This document shows positions 1 through 7,085 of a stretch of DNA of 25,171 nucleotides, in pieces. Each line of letters begins with the position of its first letter. Position 1 is the stretch's first letter. The stretch is from positions 4,520-29,690 of the forward strand of contig JALVPX010000157.1 of assembly GCA_027031565.1 (NCBI GenBank), read 5' to 3'. The stretch is from Deltaproteobacteria bacterium (lineage in GTDB: Bacteria; Desulfobacterota; Dissulfuribacteria; Dissulfuribacterales; JALVPX01). The position numbers and the translations under genes were made by a program. Below the pieces are notes generated by a model. It made no database searches. It had not been told where the DNA came from and worked only from the letters and a program-made list of their open reading frames with translations.

Positions 1-2
1 AG

Positions 3-197
3 AGTGATAAACTTCTGGATGAAATTGAAAAGCGTATATATTTTGTACGCGGTCAAAATCACTATGGGGATGCTAAAGAGCTGCTTCAGCCTTTTATTCA
101 GCATATAGAGGCCTGTGAGCCGTGCCTGGACAAAGGCCCCTGGCGCCTAGACGATGTTGAGAGTCAAAAAGGTTCTAGTCCTTTAGCATCTCCTTAA
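3..197 (+). CDS. C-terminal end of an unidentified protein (partial)
   Basis: An open frame enters from the left edge and runs for 64 codons to a TAA at 195-197. It begins SDKLLDEIEKRIYFVRGQN and contains an EACEPCLDKGPW segment with two cysteines (CEPC). I do not recognise the family. Codon use looks like real coding sequence and no stop interrupts it. Its end overlaps the 3' end of the convergent thioredoxin gene by about 23 bases, so the two genes meet tail to tail. No start is visible because the gene begins outside the window. Confidence 0.5.
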   Translation, partial: SDKLLDEIEKRIYFVRGQNHYGDAKELLQPFIQHIEACEPCLDKGPWRLDDVESQKGSSPLASP

Positions 198-408
198 TCT
201 CTTCAACACTAAAGAGTTTGCCAGCGCCTTTGAGCTTTCCATCCACCATCACTCCTGGTGTGGACATGACGCCGTAAGATACGATTTTACCCATTTCAGT
301 AATCTTGACGATTTCAGCATCGATGCCCATCTCTTCAACCGCTTTTCTTACGTTTTTTTCGAGTGCCTGGCAGCGGGCACAACCTGGACCAAGAATCTCG
401 ATTTTCAT
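175..408 (-). CDS. Small thioredoxin-fold redox protein (redox-active disulfide protein 2 type)
   Basis: 77 residues. The start MKIEILGPGCARCQALEKNV has the CxxC active site (C10, C13) at the end of the first strand, and STPGVMVDGK further on holds the cis-proline loop of the thioredoxin fold. The length and the GPGCxxC start match the TIGR00412 family of small thioredoxin-like proteins, which are often encoded beside ArsR regulators and DUF318-type permeases; both lie upstream here. It probably serves as a cytoplasmic thiol-disulfide partner of that transport system (inference). An AGGA-type ribosome site precedes the ATG. It is the last gene of a minus-strand operon starting at arsR. Confidence 0.85.
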   Translation of the reverse strand: MKIEILGPGCARCQALEKNVRKAVEEMGIDAEIVKITEMGKIVSYGVMSTPGVMVDGKLKGAGKLFSVEEIKEMLKD

Positions 409-478
409 TTCCTTTTTTCCTCCTTGCGTTAGATTTTTTCTTTCTTTGTCAGAAAATCATTCATAAAAACAAACGGAC

Positions 479-1420
479 TTACCTGAAGAAGTTCAGGATG
501 TACTTTCCTGCTACAAAAAAGATACAGGCGGCAAGTATCACCTTTATCATCCTTGCAGGCATGAACTTCTGGGCCCTTGCCCCTAGGTACATGCCCGCCG
601 TGCCCCCAATGCCAAAAAGGATTCCAAGGAGCCAGTCCGGGGCCACTGCCATTTGCGGGTAAAAGGGTGCAATAACCTGGTAGAAGGCCACCCCGGCAAC
701 TGAGGTGACGAAGGTTCCCATAAGGGCCGCTCCTGCAACCGTGTAAACGGGGAGGCCGAAAAAACTTATGAAAAACGGGGCGATTATGGAGCCTCCGCCT
801 ATGCCGTACACCCCGCCTATCACTCCAACCACTGCGCTCAAGATGAATATCCAGAAGGTGTTCACCGTGAAGTTTCTGCCGTAGAAGTCGTAGGATATAC
901 GGGTAAAGTAAAACTCTCTCACATGTATTGTGGGAAGCCCTTCCTTTGCCTGCTTGCTTTTAAAGCCCTTAACGAGCTTCTGGAACTCGTCTTCCGCGCT
1001 CACCTGCTTTTTCTTTCCAGCCTTTTTTGAAAAGATGTCCTGCAGCATACGAAAGCCTATATAGAGAAGCACAAGGCCCACAAAGAACTTGAAGTTTTTG
1101 GGATCTGGCAGATACTTGACCCGCACTATTGCGCCAATAAGGACACCTGGAAGGGTACCGATTATAACCACCCAGGTAAGGGGCCAGACCATCCTTCCTT
1201 CCCTTACGTAGCGGTAAACACCGCTTGGAATGGCAACGATGTTGAAGAGCTGGTTGGTAGCGCTGACAGACGGACTCGTAAAACCGAGGAAGCTCATCTG
1301 GAAGGGAAGAAGGAGAAAGGCGCCTGAAACCCCGCCCATGGATGTGAAAAAGGAAATCACAAAGGCGATGGCAGGCGGGATCAAAGGGTTTACTTCTATG
1401 GCAGCAGTTTCAAAATACAT
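479..1420 (-). CDS. TauE/SafE family sulfite/sulfur-compound exporter
   Basis: 313 residues with two blocks of hydrophobic helices. The first block starts near residue 12 and includes FFTSMGGVSGAFLLLPFQ; the second starts near 190 and includes VVGVIGGVYGIGGGSIIAPF. The repeated GxGGG-type motifs near the start of each half are typical of TauE/SafE (DUF81) anion exporters. A hydrophilic, Lys-rich loop around residues 125-175 joins the halves. Family members move sulfite, sulfoacetate or related anions; the exact substrate cannot be read here. It lies 6 bases after the permease stop and 70 bases before the thioredoxin, so co-transcription from the arsR promoter is likely. The ribosome site before the ATG is weak, which suggests coupling to the permease gene. 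Confidence 0.88.
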   Translation of the reverse strand: MYFETAAIEVNPLIPPAIAFVISFFTSMGGVSGAFLLLPFQMSFLGFTSPSVSATNQLFNIVAIPSGVYRYVREGRMVWPLTWVVIIGTLPGVLIGAIVRVKYLPDPKNFKFFVGLVLLYIGFRMLQDIFSKKAGKKKQVSAEDEFQKLVKGFKSKQAKEGLPTIHVREFYFTRISYDFYGRNFTVNTFWIFILSAVVGVIGGVYGIGGGSIIAPFFISFFGLPVYTVAGAALMGTFVTSVAGVAFYQVIAPFYPQMAVAPDWLLGILFGIGGTAGMYLGARAQKFMPARMIKVILAACIFFVAGKYILNFFR

Positions 1421-1426
1421 GTTATT

Positions 1427-2383
1427 TTATATCAAAAAGTTAAAGACATATCCTACAATGATTATGCTGACCGACACCGTGCCTACGAAGGTTGCTATGA
1501 GCTGTTTTTTAAGTACCTGGCTCAAGATGACCATTTCTGGAAAGGAAAGGGCTGTTACTGCCATCATGAATGCCAGGGTGGTTCCAAGGGGCAGCCCCTT
1601 TGACATGAGCGCCTGCACTATTGGTATTACCCCTGCTGCATTGCTGTAAAGGGGCACCCCCAGAATTACTGCAAACGGTACTGCAAGGGGATTGGAAGGC
1701 CCTGCATACCTTAGCAGGAAGTCCTGGGGCACGTACCCATGGACCAGGGCACCTACTGCAATTCCGCCCAGCACATAGAGCCATATTTTACCCAATATCT
1801 CTTTTACATATCCCCTGGCATATGAAAAACGATCTTTCCATCTCATCTCTGGTATCTCTGCTTGGCCCATCCTCATTTCCCAGACGTAGTCAGCAACAAA
1901 ACGTTCCATATTGAGCCTGCCGATGATTATACCTGCCACAACGGCGACTATAAGGCCTGTAAAAAGGTAAATCGCAGCAATCCCCCAGCCAAAGAGGCCA
2001 AAGAGGAGCACCAGGGCAACCTCGTTGACCATTGGGGAGGAGATGAGAAAGCTGAAGGTGACCCCAAGGGGGATACCTGCCTCCACAAAGCCGATAAATA
2101 GGGGGCAGGCCGAGCAGGAACAAAAGGGAGTGACTACGCCTAAGAGGGCAGAAAGCACATGGGCCACAAAGAGGTTCTTCCCGGCAAGAAAGCGCCTGGT
2201 ACGCTCGGGCGGGAAAAAGCTCCTTACAACTGCCACAAAGAATATGATGGTAACAAGCAAAAAGAAAATCTTTGTGGTGTCCTCAATGAAAAAATGGACC
2301 GACTCTGTAAGGTGCCTGCCCCTTGCAAGGCCGAGCAAGTTATAGGTCACTATGTCTGCAAAAATGGTAAATAGCCTTAGCAT
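1427..2383 (-). CDS. ArsP/DUF318-type permease with a cysteine-rich motif
   Basis: 318 residues, mostly transmembrane. The signature of the PF03773 permease family is present: TPFCSCSACPLF at about residues 85-96, followed by ISSPMVNEVAL. The second half repeats the fold with VPLYSNAAGVIPIVQALM. Some members export organoarsenicals (ArsP) or metals; others are of unknown substrate. The CSCSAC motif could bind a soft metal or metalloid or be reduced by the neighbouring thioredoxin (inference). It follows arsR on the same strand, with a 63-base gap that holds a hairpin, and it precedes TauE/SafE. I read this as an ArsR-controlled efflux system, substrate unknown. Confidence 0.82.
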   Translation of the reverse strand: MLRLFTIFADIVTYNLLGLARGRHLTESVHFFIEDTTKIFFLLVTIIFFVAVVRSFFPPERTRRFLAGKNLFVAHVLSALLGVVTPFCSCSACPLFIGFVEAGIPLGVTFSFLISSPMVNEVALVLLFGLFGWGIAAIYLFTGLIVAVVAGIIIGRLNMERFVADYVWEMRMGQAEIPEMRWKDRFSYARGYVKEILGKIWLYVLGGIAVGALVHGYVPQDFLLRYAGPSNPLAVPFAVILGVPLYSNAAGVIPIVQALMSKGLPLGTTLAFMMAVTALSFPEMVILSQVLKKQLIATFVGTVSVSIIIVGYVFNFLI

Positions 2384-2405
2384 CTTTAGCTGCCTTAAAC
2401 TCCAA

Positions 2406-2426
2406 GCCCTTTTTTCAAAAAAGGGC
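2406..2426 (-). terminator. Perfect hairpin between arsR and the permease gene
   Basis: A 21-base near-perfect palindrome (GCCC, six T, one central base, six A, GGGC) lies between the arsR stop and the permease ATG. The A/T run is part of the stem, so it can form a compact hairpin on either strand. It may be an attenuator or an mRNA-processing site that sets regulator above transporter levels. No separate U-run follows on the minus strand, so full termination is doubtful. Confidence 0.4.
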
Positions 2427-2446
2427 CTGGTGCAAGATCCTTTTCA

Positions 2447-2830
2447 TCAGCCGCATTCTGCCCTCGCTTCAACCAGTGCCTTGGTTATGTTTTCCCGGCT
2501 TATTGACTCAAGTTTTTCTATGAGCCTTGTGATTTCCACATCTTCCCTTGCCCGTTTTGTGACTATTTCAAGCAAGTTCCGGCAGCATTTCCGCCTTGGA
2601 TTGAGGCTGTAGATGATCCAGGTCTTTTCCCTTTTACCTGCGATAAAGCCTTCTGTTTCAAGTTGCTTGAGGTGCCTTGATATGGTTGGCTGTGAAAGCG
2701 ATAGCACTGCGGCAAGCTCGCATACGCAGCACGGCCTTACTGAAAGAAGGGCAAGGATTTTTATCCTGGTTGGATCGGATATGGCCTTTAGCCGCCTGCT
2801 AAGTTTTTGTACGATCTCTCCGCTAATCAT
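2447..2830 (-). CDS. ArsR/SmtB family metal(loid)-responsive repressor
   Basis: 127 residues. The winged-helix core is clear: SDPTRIKILALLS (helix 1-2), CCVCELAAVLSLSQPTISRH (recognition region, about 34-53) and a wing with GKREKTWIIYSLN. C34, C35 and C37 at the start of helix 3 sit where ArsR-type As(III)-sensing cysteines lie; C82/C83 form a second possible thiol pair. It should repress its own operon and release on binding a metalloid or similar ligand. The upstream promoter carries a perfect palindrome across the -10 region. The ATG lies 7 bases after the -10, and no upstream ribosome site fits, so the mRNA may be leaderless. Confidence 0.9.
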   Translation of the reverse strand: MISGEIVQKLSRRLKAISDPTRIKILALLSVRPCCVCELAAVLSLSQPTISRHLKQLETEGFIAGKREKTWIIYSLNPRRKCCRNLLEIVTKRAREDVEITRLIEKLESISRENITKALVEARAECG

Positions 2831-2835
2831 ATTTA

Positions 2836-2861
2836 ACTATATAGCCATATGGCTATATAGT
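2836..2861. promoter_or_regulatory. ArsR operator: perfect 26-bp palindrome
   Basis: Bases 2836-2861 equal their own reverse complement. The arms read ACTATATAGCCAT and ATGGCTATATAGT. The site covers the -10 and most of the spacer of the arsR promoter, as expected for an ArsR-family repressor operator that blocks RNA polymerase. Confidence 0.85.
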
Positions 2862-2866
2862 GTCAA
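2838..2866 (-). promoter_or_regulatory. sigma-70 promoter of the arsR operon
   Basis: On the minus strand a consensus TTGACA (2861-2866) is followed after 17 bases by TATATA (2838-2843). Seven more bases lead to the arsR ATG at 2830, so transcription would begin at or next to the start codon. Confidence 0.8.
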
Positions 2867-2966
2867 CAAAAAAATCGAATGATCCACAGCCTTGACCCTC
2901 GATCTTTGGGAAGTTGGTTTTCAAACTGAACAAAAGGGGATCAATGCTGGTTCCTGGTCCCCTGTA

Positions 2967-3647
2967 CTACAGAAGGGTAGGCCTTCTCCTGCGCCTGCTC
3001 CTTGCCATGACCATACCGAGAAGCCAGCCGATTAGCAGAACACAGCCACCGGCCAGGAACCATTTTACGCGTTCGCTGTTTTTGAGATGGAGATTTTCCT
3101 GCTGCAAGGTAGCAAGGTCCTGTTTGAGCTTGTTCAATTCCGTGGTGGATTCATTAAGGGCCCTTTTGAGCTCGATCACGTCTGCCGCATCGGTCATTAG
3201 GGCCTGATAATCTCCGTGTATGTTATCCCGCTGTTCAATACAGGCCTTCAGGGATTTTTCACATTTTGTGCGTTTCTTTTCTGATTCCTGGAACTTGGCC
3301 TCTAACTCGCTTTTTTCCTTGGAAAGAAGCCCTATTTTTTCCTTTTGGGACGCAACGACCATGCTCAGAGGGGGCTGATCCGTGATATAGCGGCGCAATA
3401 TCCAGCCTTCCTTGCCGTTTCTCAAGAGAATTCTTGCCCAAGTTCCATCATCTTCGAGCATATCCACCTTGGCCCCGTCCTTGAGAATGGCGATTATCTT
3501 GTACTGGCTGCCAGGGGCTCTGCGGACAGGAACCTCAGATCTTGGGGCCACATAGTAGGAGGCAGCCAAGGCATGCCCATGAGCAAAAATGGCAAAGGCG
3601 CAGATGAGTAAGATCGTGATCCTAAAACTTTTCCCGTCCCAGCGCAT
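2967..3647 (-). CDS. SH3-domain, coiled-coil inner-membrane protein (YgiM/TIGR04211-like)
   Basis: 226 residues. An N-terminal signal segment (ITILLICAFAIFAHGHALAA, about 10-29) is followed by a bacterial SH3 domain (about 30-92, with VRRAPGSQYKIIAIL and GWILRRYI). A long charged coiled coil follows (about 100-200), then a C-terminal membrane helix (WFLAGGCVLLIGWLLGMVMA) and a basic tail SRRRRRP. This order matches the TIGR04211 family, which includes E. coli YgiM. The protein is probably periplasmic and anchored at its C terminus; its molecular role is not established. A GGAGG ribosome site precedes the ATG. It is the last gene of the long minus-strand run, after a 61-base gap. Confidence 0.82.
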   Translation of the reverse strand: MRWDGKSFRITILLICAFAIFAHGHALAASYYVAPRSEVPVRRAPGSQYKIIAILKDGAKVDMLEDDGTWARILLRNGKEGWILRRYITDQPPLSMVVASQKEKIGLLSKEKSELEAKFQESEKKRTKCEKSLKACIEQRDNIHGDYQALMTDAADVIELKRALNESTTELNKLKQDLATLQQENLHLKNSERVKWFLAGGCVLLIGWLLGMVMARSRRRRRPTLL

Positions 3648-3708
3648 TATGCACCCTCCTAGCTTTTTGTTCGGCCCGCTAAAGGCTTACCAATTATGAT
3701 ATGGAAGG

Positions 3709-4407
3709 TCAACAACCAAGGGTCTTGACAGCTTCTTTGGCAATCTTTGAAACAGTGGTTTGCTTCATTTCGCGGCCATCAAAGATGTATATGGGTGCCA
3801 TATCGCCTGTAAGGCGTCTTAGCCTGCTGCAATATTCATGTTCACTCAAATTGGACAAGGCAATAACAGACCAGGCCCTGGCCTCTGGTATCTCATCCAT
3901 GAGGTGCGGAGCTATGTAGCGGGGTGCCTCGATCTTTTTCAAGTCGTCTGGGTATTTTTTCGCAAGACGCGCAAGGCCCCAAAGGGCACCCACACGCAGG
4001 GGCGGATATTCAAGATAGTTTCCGTCTTCCCTGATATATGAAAGCAATATGCGCAGGTATTCGTCTGTCAAGGGCCTTGAATGGTACATTGCCTCGGCCA
4101 TGGCCTCTGGAGCACCCCATCCAATGCCCCCTGATTCGTCATTGAGGCTCCACATGAGGCGTCTCATCATGATCCTGGCCTGTTCCATGTCTGTTTCTGC
4201 AAGTCTGGCCATGAGTATGCCGAAAGCAGACAAGGCCTTCCAGCGCACCAGGGGGTCTGTGTCATAAAAAGACGCCAGAAGGCCATTTAGTGACCTCTTC
4301 AAAGGCAGGCTGCCAAGCCCGTGAAGCACGCCTTCTACATCTTTGCCAGCGAGAAGATCCCTGACCTTGGCCCTGAAAGACGTGTTCCGGGAACCTGTGT
4401 CTGCCAC
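3709..4407 (-). CDS. DVU0298-type HEAT-repeat-like protein
   Basis: 232 residues starting at GTG, 3 bases after the stop of the preceding gene. Helical repeat units are visible: DPLVRWKALSAFGILMARLA, PPLRVGALWGLARLAKKYP and EIPEARAWSVIALSNLSEH. These look like HEAT/PBS-lyase-type repeats and suggest a protein-binding scaffold. I recall this family as named after Desulfovibrio DVU0298 and largely confined to sulfate reducers and relatives; its function is unknown. No signal or membrane segment is seen. Its position at the end of the oxygen-defence run may reflect co-transcription only. Confidence 0.7.
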   Translation of the reverse strand: MADTGSRNTSFRAKVRDLLAGKDVEGVLHGLGSLPLKRSLNGLLASFYDTDPLVRWKALSAFGILMARLAETDMEQARIMMRRLMWSLNDESGGIGWGAPEAMAEAMYHSRPLTDEYLRILLSYIREDGNYLEYPPLRVGALWGLARLAKKYPDDLKKIEAPRYIAPHLMDEIPEARAWSVIALSNLSEHEYCSRLRRLTGDMAPIYIFDGREMKQTTVSKIAKEAVKTLGC

Positions 4408-4410
4408 GGC

Positions 4411-4737
4411 TCAATCCAGCTTTTCCATTTCCTTTCCGCAACATAGGGGAATCGGGTCCCCTGTCTTGAGGTTTATATATTTGTTGCAGATCGAGCAATA
4501 ATATGAACAATCATCGTCTGCTTTCTTGTCTGAATATGTGGTCTTTCCCCCTGGTACCCCCTCAATGGTAAAGCGGGCCAGCTTGTCCTGGCCGGGAACA
4601 TATTGCCCGATTGGTACCAGTTTCTTGTTTTCCCCATAGCAATCGATGATCACCTTCCAAAGCACCTCGAGGGCTGCTTCTTCCTGCGGGTTTTCTGGGG
4701 TGAATTCCACCACGTTTCTGTCTACTTCTATCTTCAT
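4411..4737 (-). CDS. Small protein with a desulforedoxin-like Cys4 site
   Basis: 108 residues. The first 75 residues match no family I recognise. The C-terminal part, YYCSICNKYINLKTGDPI followed by LCCGKEM, has C81-x2-C84 and adjacent C99-C100. This spacing and the CCGxxM ending closely resemble the desulforedoxin iron centre at the start of desulfoferrodoxin, including the one encoded at 7086-7460 here (YKCEICG, VCCGQPM). It therefore probably binds an FeS4 iron or zinc. C33 and C77 are extra. An AGAGGAG ribosome site precedes the ATG. Its place directly after FprA suggests a redox partner or accessory role (inference). Confidence 0.75.
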   Translation of the reverse strand: MKIEVDRNVVEFTPENPQEEAALEVLWKVIIDCYGENKKLVPIGQYVPGQDKLARFTIEGVPGGKTTYSDKKADDDCSYYCSICNKYINLKTGDPIPLCCGKEMEKLD

Positions 4738-4766
4738 TCTTTGCTCCTCTGTTTTAGCTACATCGC

Positions 4767-4794
4767 ATAAAAATCCTAATTTTTAAAGGTAACC
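4767..4794. repeat. Lone end of the MITE-like repeat
   Basis: The 28 bases between fprA and the next gene match the right end of the repeats at 15660-15801 and 17051-17191: core AAATCCTAATTTTTAAAGG followed by TAACC. No left half is visible next to it, so this looks like a remnant or a minimal derivative. Confidence 0.5.
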
Positions 4795-4795
4795 T

Positions 4796-5992
4796 TTACT
4801 TAAAAGAATCCTTTATGGTCTTCCCCATGAGCTTTCCGAGCTCAACACATTCCTTAAGCGTGTCGTGTGTTGGGACATATTTCACCCTAAGGCCGGGATG
4901 GATGATCTCAAACTTCATCTCTTCCATGGCCTTGTTCATGAGCTTTACTGATTCACCGCTCCAGCCATATGACCCAAAGGCTGCGCCGAACTTGTTGGTC
5001 GGCCTCAAACCGCGCATGTACATCAAGAAGCCTGCCATTCTTGGCAAGAGACCGTTGTTGAGGGTGGGGCAGCCGAGCACAACCCCCTTGGCATCCAGTA
5101 CGTCTGTCATGGCGTCGCTCCTGTGGGATACCTGCAAGTCTATCAATTTCAAGCTTATTCCCTGGGACTCGATGCCATCGGCAACCGCCTTGGCCATCAT
5201 CTCTGTTGAATGCCACATGGTGTCATATATGACCACGGCCTTTTCAGTGCCTTGATGAGCACTCCATCTTTTGTAGGCATCGAGGATGAGGCCCGGGTTT
5301 TTGCGCCATATTATGCCGTGATCAGGGGCAATCATGTCTATCTCGATCCCTAATTTCGCCACCCTTTCGAGCAGCTTCTGGACCAGGGGAGAATAGAGTG
5401 TCAAAATGTTCGCATAATATTTGGCAGCTTCGTGCATGAGGAATGATTGATCCACCTCATCATCGAATCGTTCAGAGGAGCCCAGGTGCTGGCCAAAGGC
5501 ATCGCTTGATATGAGAAGCTTTTCCTCTGGGACGTATGAAAACATGGAATCAGGCCAGTGGAGCATACGTGTTTCTATAAAGGTGATGTTCCGTTTGCCA
5601 ACGGAGATGGTTTCCCCATCATTCACCACATGGTAAGGCCAATCTGGCTGGTGAAAATGGTCCAGCAGGTTCTTGTGCCCCATCTTTGAGCAGATGACCT
5701 TCTCCGGCTTCACGAGTTTTACAATGTCTGGAAGCGCTCCGCTGTGGTCCATTTCCACATGATTGACCACTATGTAGTCGATCTTCTCTGGATCTATAAT
5801 GCTCTTGATCCTGTGGACCAAATCACTTTTAAGGGGCTTCTTTACTGTGTCAAAGAGTACATTTTTTTCATCCAGCATCAGGAAGGCGTTGTATGAAGTT
5901 CCCTGATAGGTGGAATAGCCGTGGAAATCCCTGATGGTCCAATCAACGGCTCCCACCCAGTGGATGTCTTTTTTGATCTCATATGTCTGCAT
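4796..5992 (-). CDS. fprA: A-type flavoprotein / rubredoxin:oxygen oxidoreductase
   Basis: 398 residues. The N-terminal beta-lactamase-like diiron domain (about 1-250) has the expected iron ligands: H78-x-E80-x-D82-H83 in NHVEMDHSG, H145 in MLHWPD, D164 in SSDAFG and H225 in APDHG. A C-terminal flavodoxin domain starts near residue 251 with VVIYDTMWHSTEMMA, the FMN phosphate loop. The family reduces O2 to water (and NO to N2O in some members) with electrons from rubredoxin, in the cytoplasm. Two rubredoxin genes lie directly upstream, a classic pairing. A strong AAGGAG ribosome site precedes the ATG. Confidence 0.93.
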   Translation of the reverse strand: MQTYEIKKDIHWVGAVDWTIRDFHGYSTYQGTSYNAFLMLDEKNVLFDTVKKPLKSDLVHRIKSIIDPEKIDYIVVNHVEMDHSGALPDIVKLVKPEKVICSKMGHKNLLDHFHQPDWPYHVVNDGETISVGKRNITFIETRMLHWPDSMFSYVPEEKLLISSDAFGQHLGSSERFDDEVDQSFLMHEAAKYYANILTLYSPLVQKLLERVAKLGIEIDMIAPDHGIIWRKNPGLILDAYKRWSAHQGTEKAVVIYDTMWHSTEMMAKAVADGIESQGISLKLIDLQVSHRSDAMTDVLDAKGVVLGCPTLNNGLLPRMAGFLMYMRGLRPTNKFGAAFGSYGWSGESVKLMNKAMEEMKFEIIHPGLRVKYVPTHDTLKECVELGKLMGKTIKDSFK

Positions 5993-6027
5993 ACTCTTCT
6001 TCTCCTTTTCTCCTTGCTATATATGAA

Positions 6028-6055
6028 GAGCCCTGCGCCGAAGACGCAGGGGCTC
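6028..6055 (-). other. Intergenic hairpin between rubredoxin 1 and fprA
   Basis: GAGCCCTGCG (6028-6037) pairs with CGCAGGGGCTC (6045-6055) with one bulged base and a 7-base loop. No U-run follows on the minus strand. It is more likely an mRNA-stability or partial-termination element than a full terminator. Confidence 0.5.
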
Positions 6056-6082
6056 GAATCGATATTTGCTATCTGCAGCCTG

Positions 6083-6244
6083 TTAGTCTTCGACTGGCTC
6101 GAACTGGTCTTTGGTTGCGCCGCAAACCGGGCATACCCAGTCGTCTGGCAGGTCCTCAAAGGATGTGCCTGGAGCGACTCCGCTGCCCGGGTCTCCTGCT
6201 TCTGGTTCATAGATATATCCGCAAATTGTACAACGATAACTCAT
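6083..6244 (-). CDS. Rubredoxin (typical CxxC type)
   Basis: 53 residues, the standard rubredoxin length. MSYRCTICGYIYEPEAGDPG and DDWVCPVCGATKDQF supply the four iron ligands C5, C8, C38 and C41. GSGVAPGTSFEDLPDDW is the conserved central segment. It is a cytoplasmic one-electron carrier and the likely donor to FprA, rubrerythrin and superoxide reductase encoded beside it. An AAGGAGG ribosome site sits 6 bases before the ATG at 6244. The gene is very short and easily missed in automated lists. Confidence 0.95.
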   Translation of the reverse strand: MSYRCTICGYIYEPEAGDPGSGVAPGTSFEDLPDDWVCPVCGATKDQFEPVED

Positions 6245-6273
6245 ATCATCCTCCTTGAATCTTGAATAAATTG

Positions 6274-6495
6274 TTACTCAGCCGCCTCGGCATGGGATTG
6301 TGCAACAGAACCTTCCCCTGCCAGGGGTTTGAACATGGATTTACTGGCACCGCACACCGGGCAGCGCCAATCGTCTGGCAGATCCTCAAACTTGGTTCCC
6401 TTGGGGATCTTGCCCTTCCTGTCTCCCTTGTCCGGGTTGTAAATGTATCCGCAATTTACGGTTTGACACTGATACATTTCTTCGGGTTTTGCCAT
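6274..6495 (-). CDS. Rubredoxin with an unusual CX4C first motif
   Basis: 73 residues from the ATG at 6495, which has AAGGAGT just upstream; a longer upstream frame has no good ribosome site. The first metal motif is C10-QTVN-C15, with four residues between the cysteines instead of two; the second is the normal CPVC (C45, C48). GTKFEDLPDDW is conserved. An Ala/Glu-rich tail of about 15 residues (SVAQSHAEAAE) follows the fold. I recall a second rubredoxin in Desulfovibrio desulfuricans with such a wider first spacing. The loop change should alter the FeS4 site and perhaps partner choice (inference). Confidence 0.9.
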   Translation of the reverse strand: MAKPEEMYQCQTVNCGYIYNPDKGDRKGKIPKGTKFEDLPDDWRCPVCGASKSMFKPLAGEGSVAQSHAEAAE

Positions 6496-6533
6496 AAGGG
6501 TACTCCTTTTTATTGTATTCTTTAGGCCTTGCT

Positions 6534-6555
6534 GCTGCTGCCGATTGGCAGCAGC
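6534..6555 (-). other. Perfect 9-bp hairpin between ferritin and rubredoxin 2
   Basis: GCTGCTGCC (6534-6542) and GGCAGCAGC (6547-6555) pair perfectly around a 4-base loop. No U-run follows in the minus-strand transcript, so it probably stabilises or separates message segments. Confidence 0.55.
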
Positions 6556-6565
6556 GGTGCCTTGA

Positions 6566-7081
6566 TTAATCCTTTTGCGGAACTGGAATGGGCATCTGCC
6601 GCTGGCCGAGCTCCCGGTCCACCATGAAGAGGCCGCCTGAAGAAGCACCAGCGAGCTTGAGCTTCTGTACCACTTCATTTGCAGAGGCCTCTTCCTCTAC
6701 CTGTTCCGTTACAAACCATTGCAAGAAGATCTGTGTGGCATGATCCTTTTCCTCAATGGCCAGATTCATCAAATCATTTATGAGGCTCGTTACGTGCTGT
6801 TCATGGGAGTAGGCGTGCTCAAAGACCGCCAGAGGGGATTCCCATTCCACTTGCGGGGCCTCGATGGCCTCTAGTTTGACCCTGCCGCCCCTTTCATTTA
6901 TGAAATCATATATCTTCATGCCATGAACCATCTCTTCCTGGGTCTGTGCATACATCCACTTGGCGCACCCAGCCAGATCAATGGATTCGAAATAGGCGGC
7001 CATGGCAAGATATAGATAGGCAGAATAAAATTCTGCGTTTACCTGTTTGTTCAACGCTTCTTCCATTTTTTTGCTCAACAT
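6566..7081 (-). CDS. Ferritin (FtnA-like, non-heme)
   Basis: 171 residues, the usual ferritin length. MLSKKMEEALNKQVNAEFYS opens the four-helix bundle. Ferroxidase ligands are visible as E17 in NAEFYSAYLYL, E50 and H53 in QEEMVHGMKIYDF, and a glutamate in EHAYSHEQHV; WFVTEQVEEE lies in helix D. It oxidises and stores iron in the cytoplasm, which limits Fenton chemistry. The gene starts 4 bases after the superoxide reductase stop, with GGAAGGG as its ribosome site, so the two are co-translated. Confidence 0.92.
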   Translation of the reverse strand: MLSKKMEEALNKQVNAEFYSAYLYLAMAAYFESIDLAGCAKWMYAQTQEEMVHGMKIYDFINERGGRVKLEAIEAPQVEWESPLAVFEHAYSHEQHVTSLINDLMNLAIEEKDHATQIFLQWFVTEQVEEEASANEVVQKLKLAGASSGGLFMVDRELGQRQMPIPVPQKD

Positions 7082-7085
7082 CTTT

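Noticed and set aside
6496..6678. N-terminal extension of the CX4C rubredoxin frame upstream of 6495.
   Set aside because: The extension runs through the ferritin 3' end and a hairpin, while the ATG at 6495 has a good ribosome site and gives a normal rubredoxin start.
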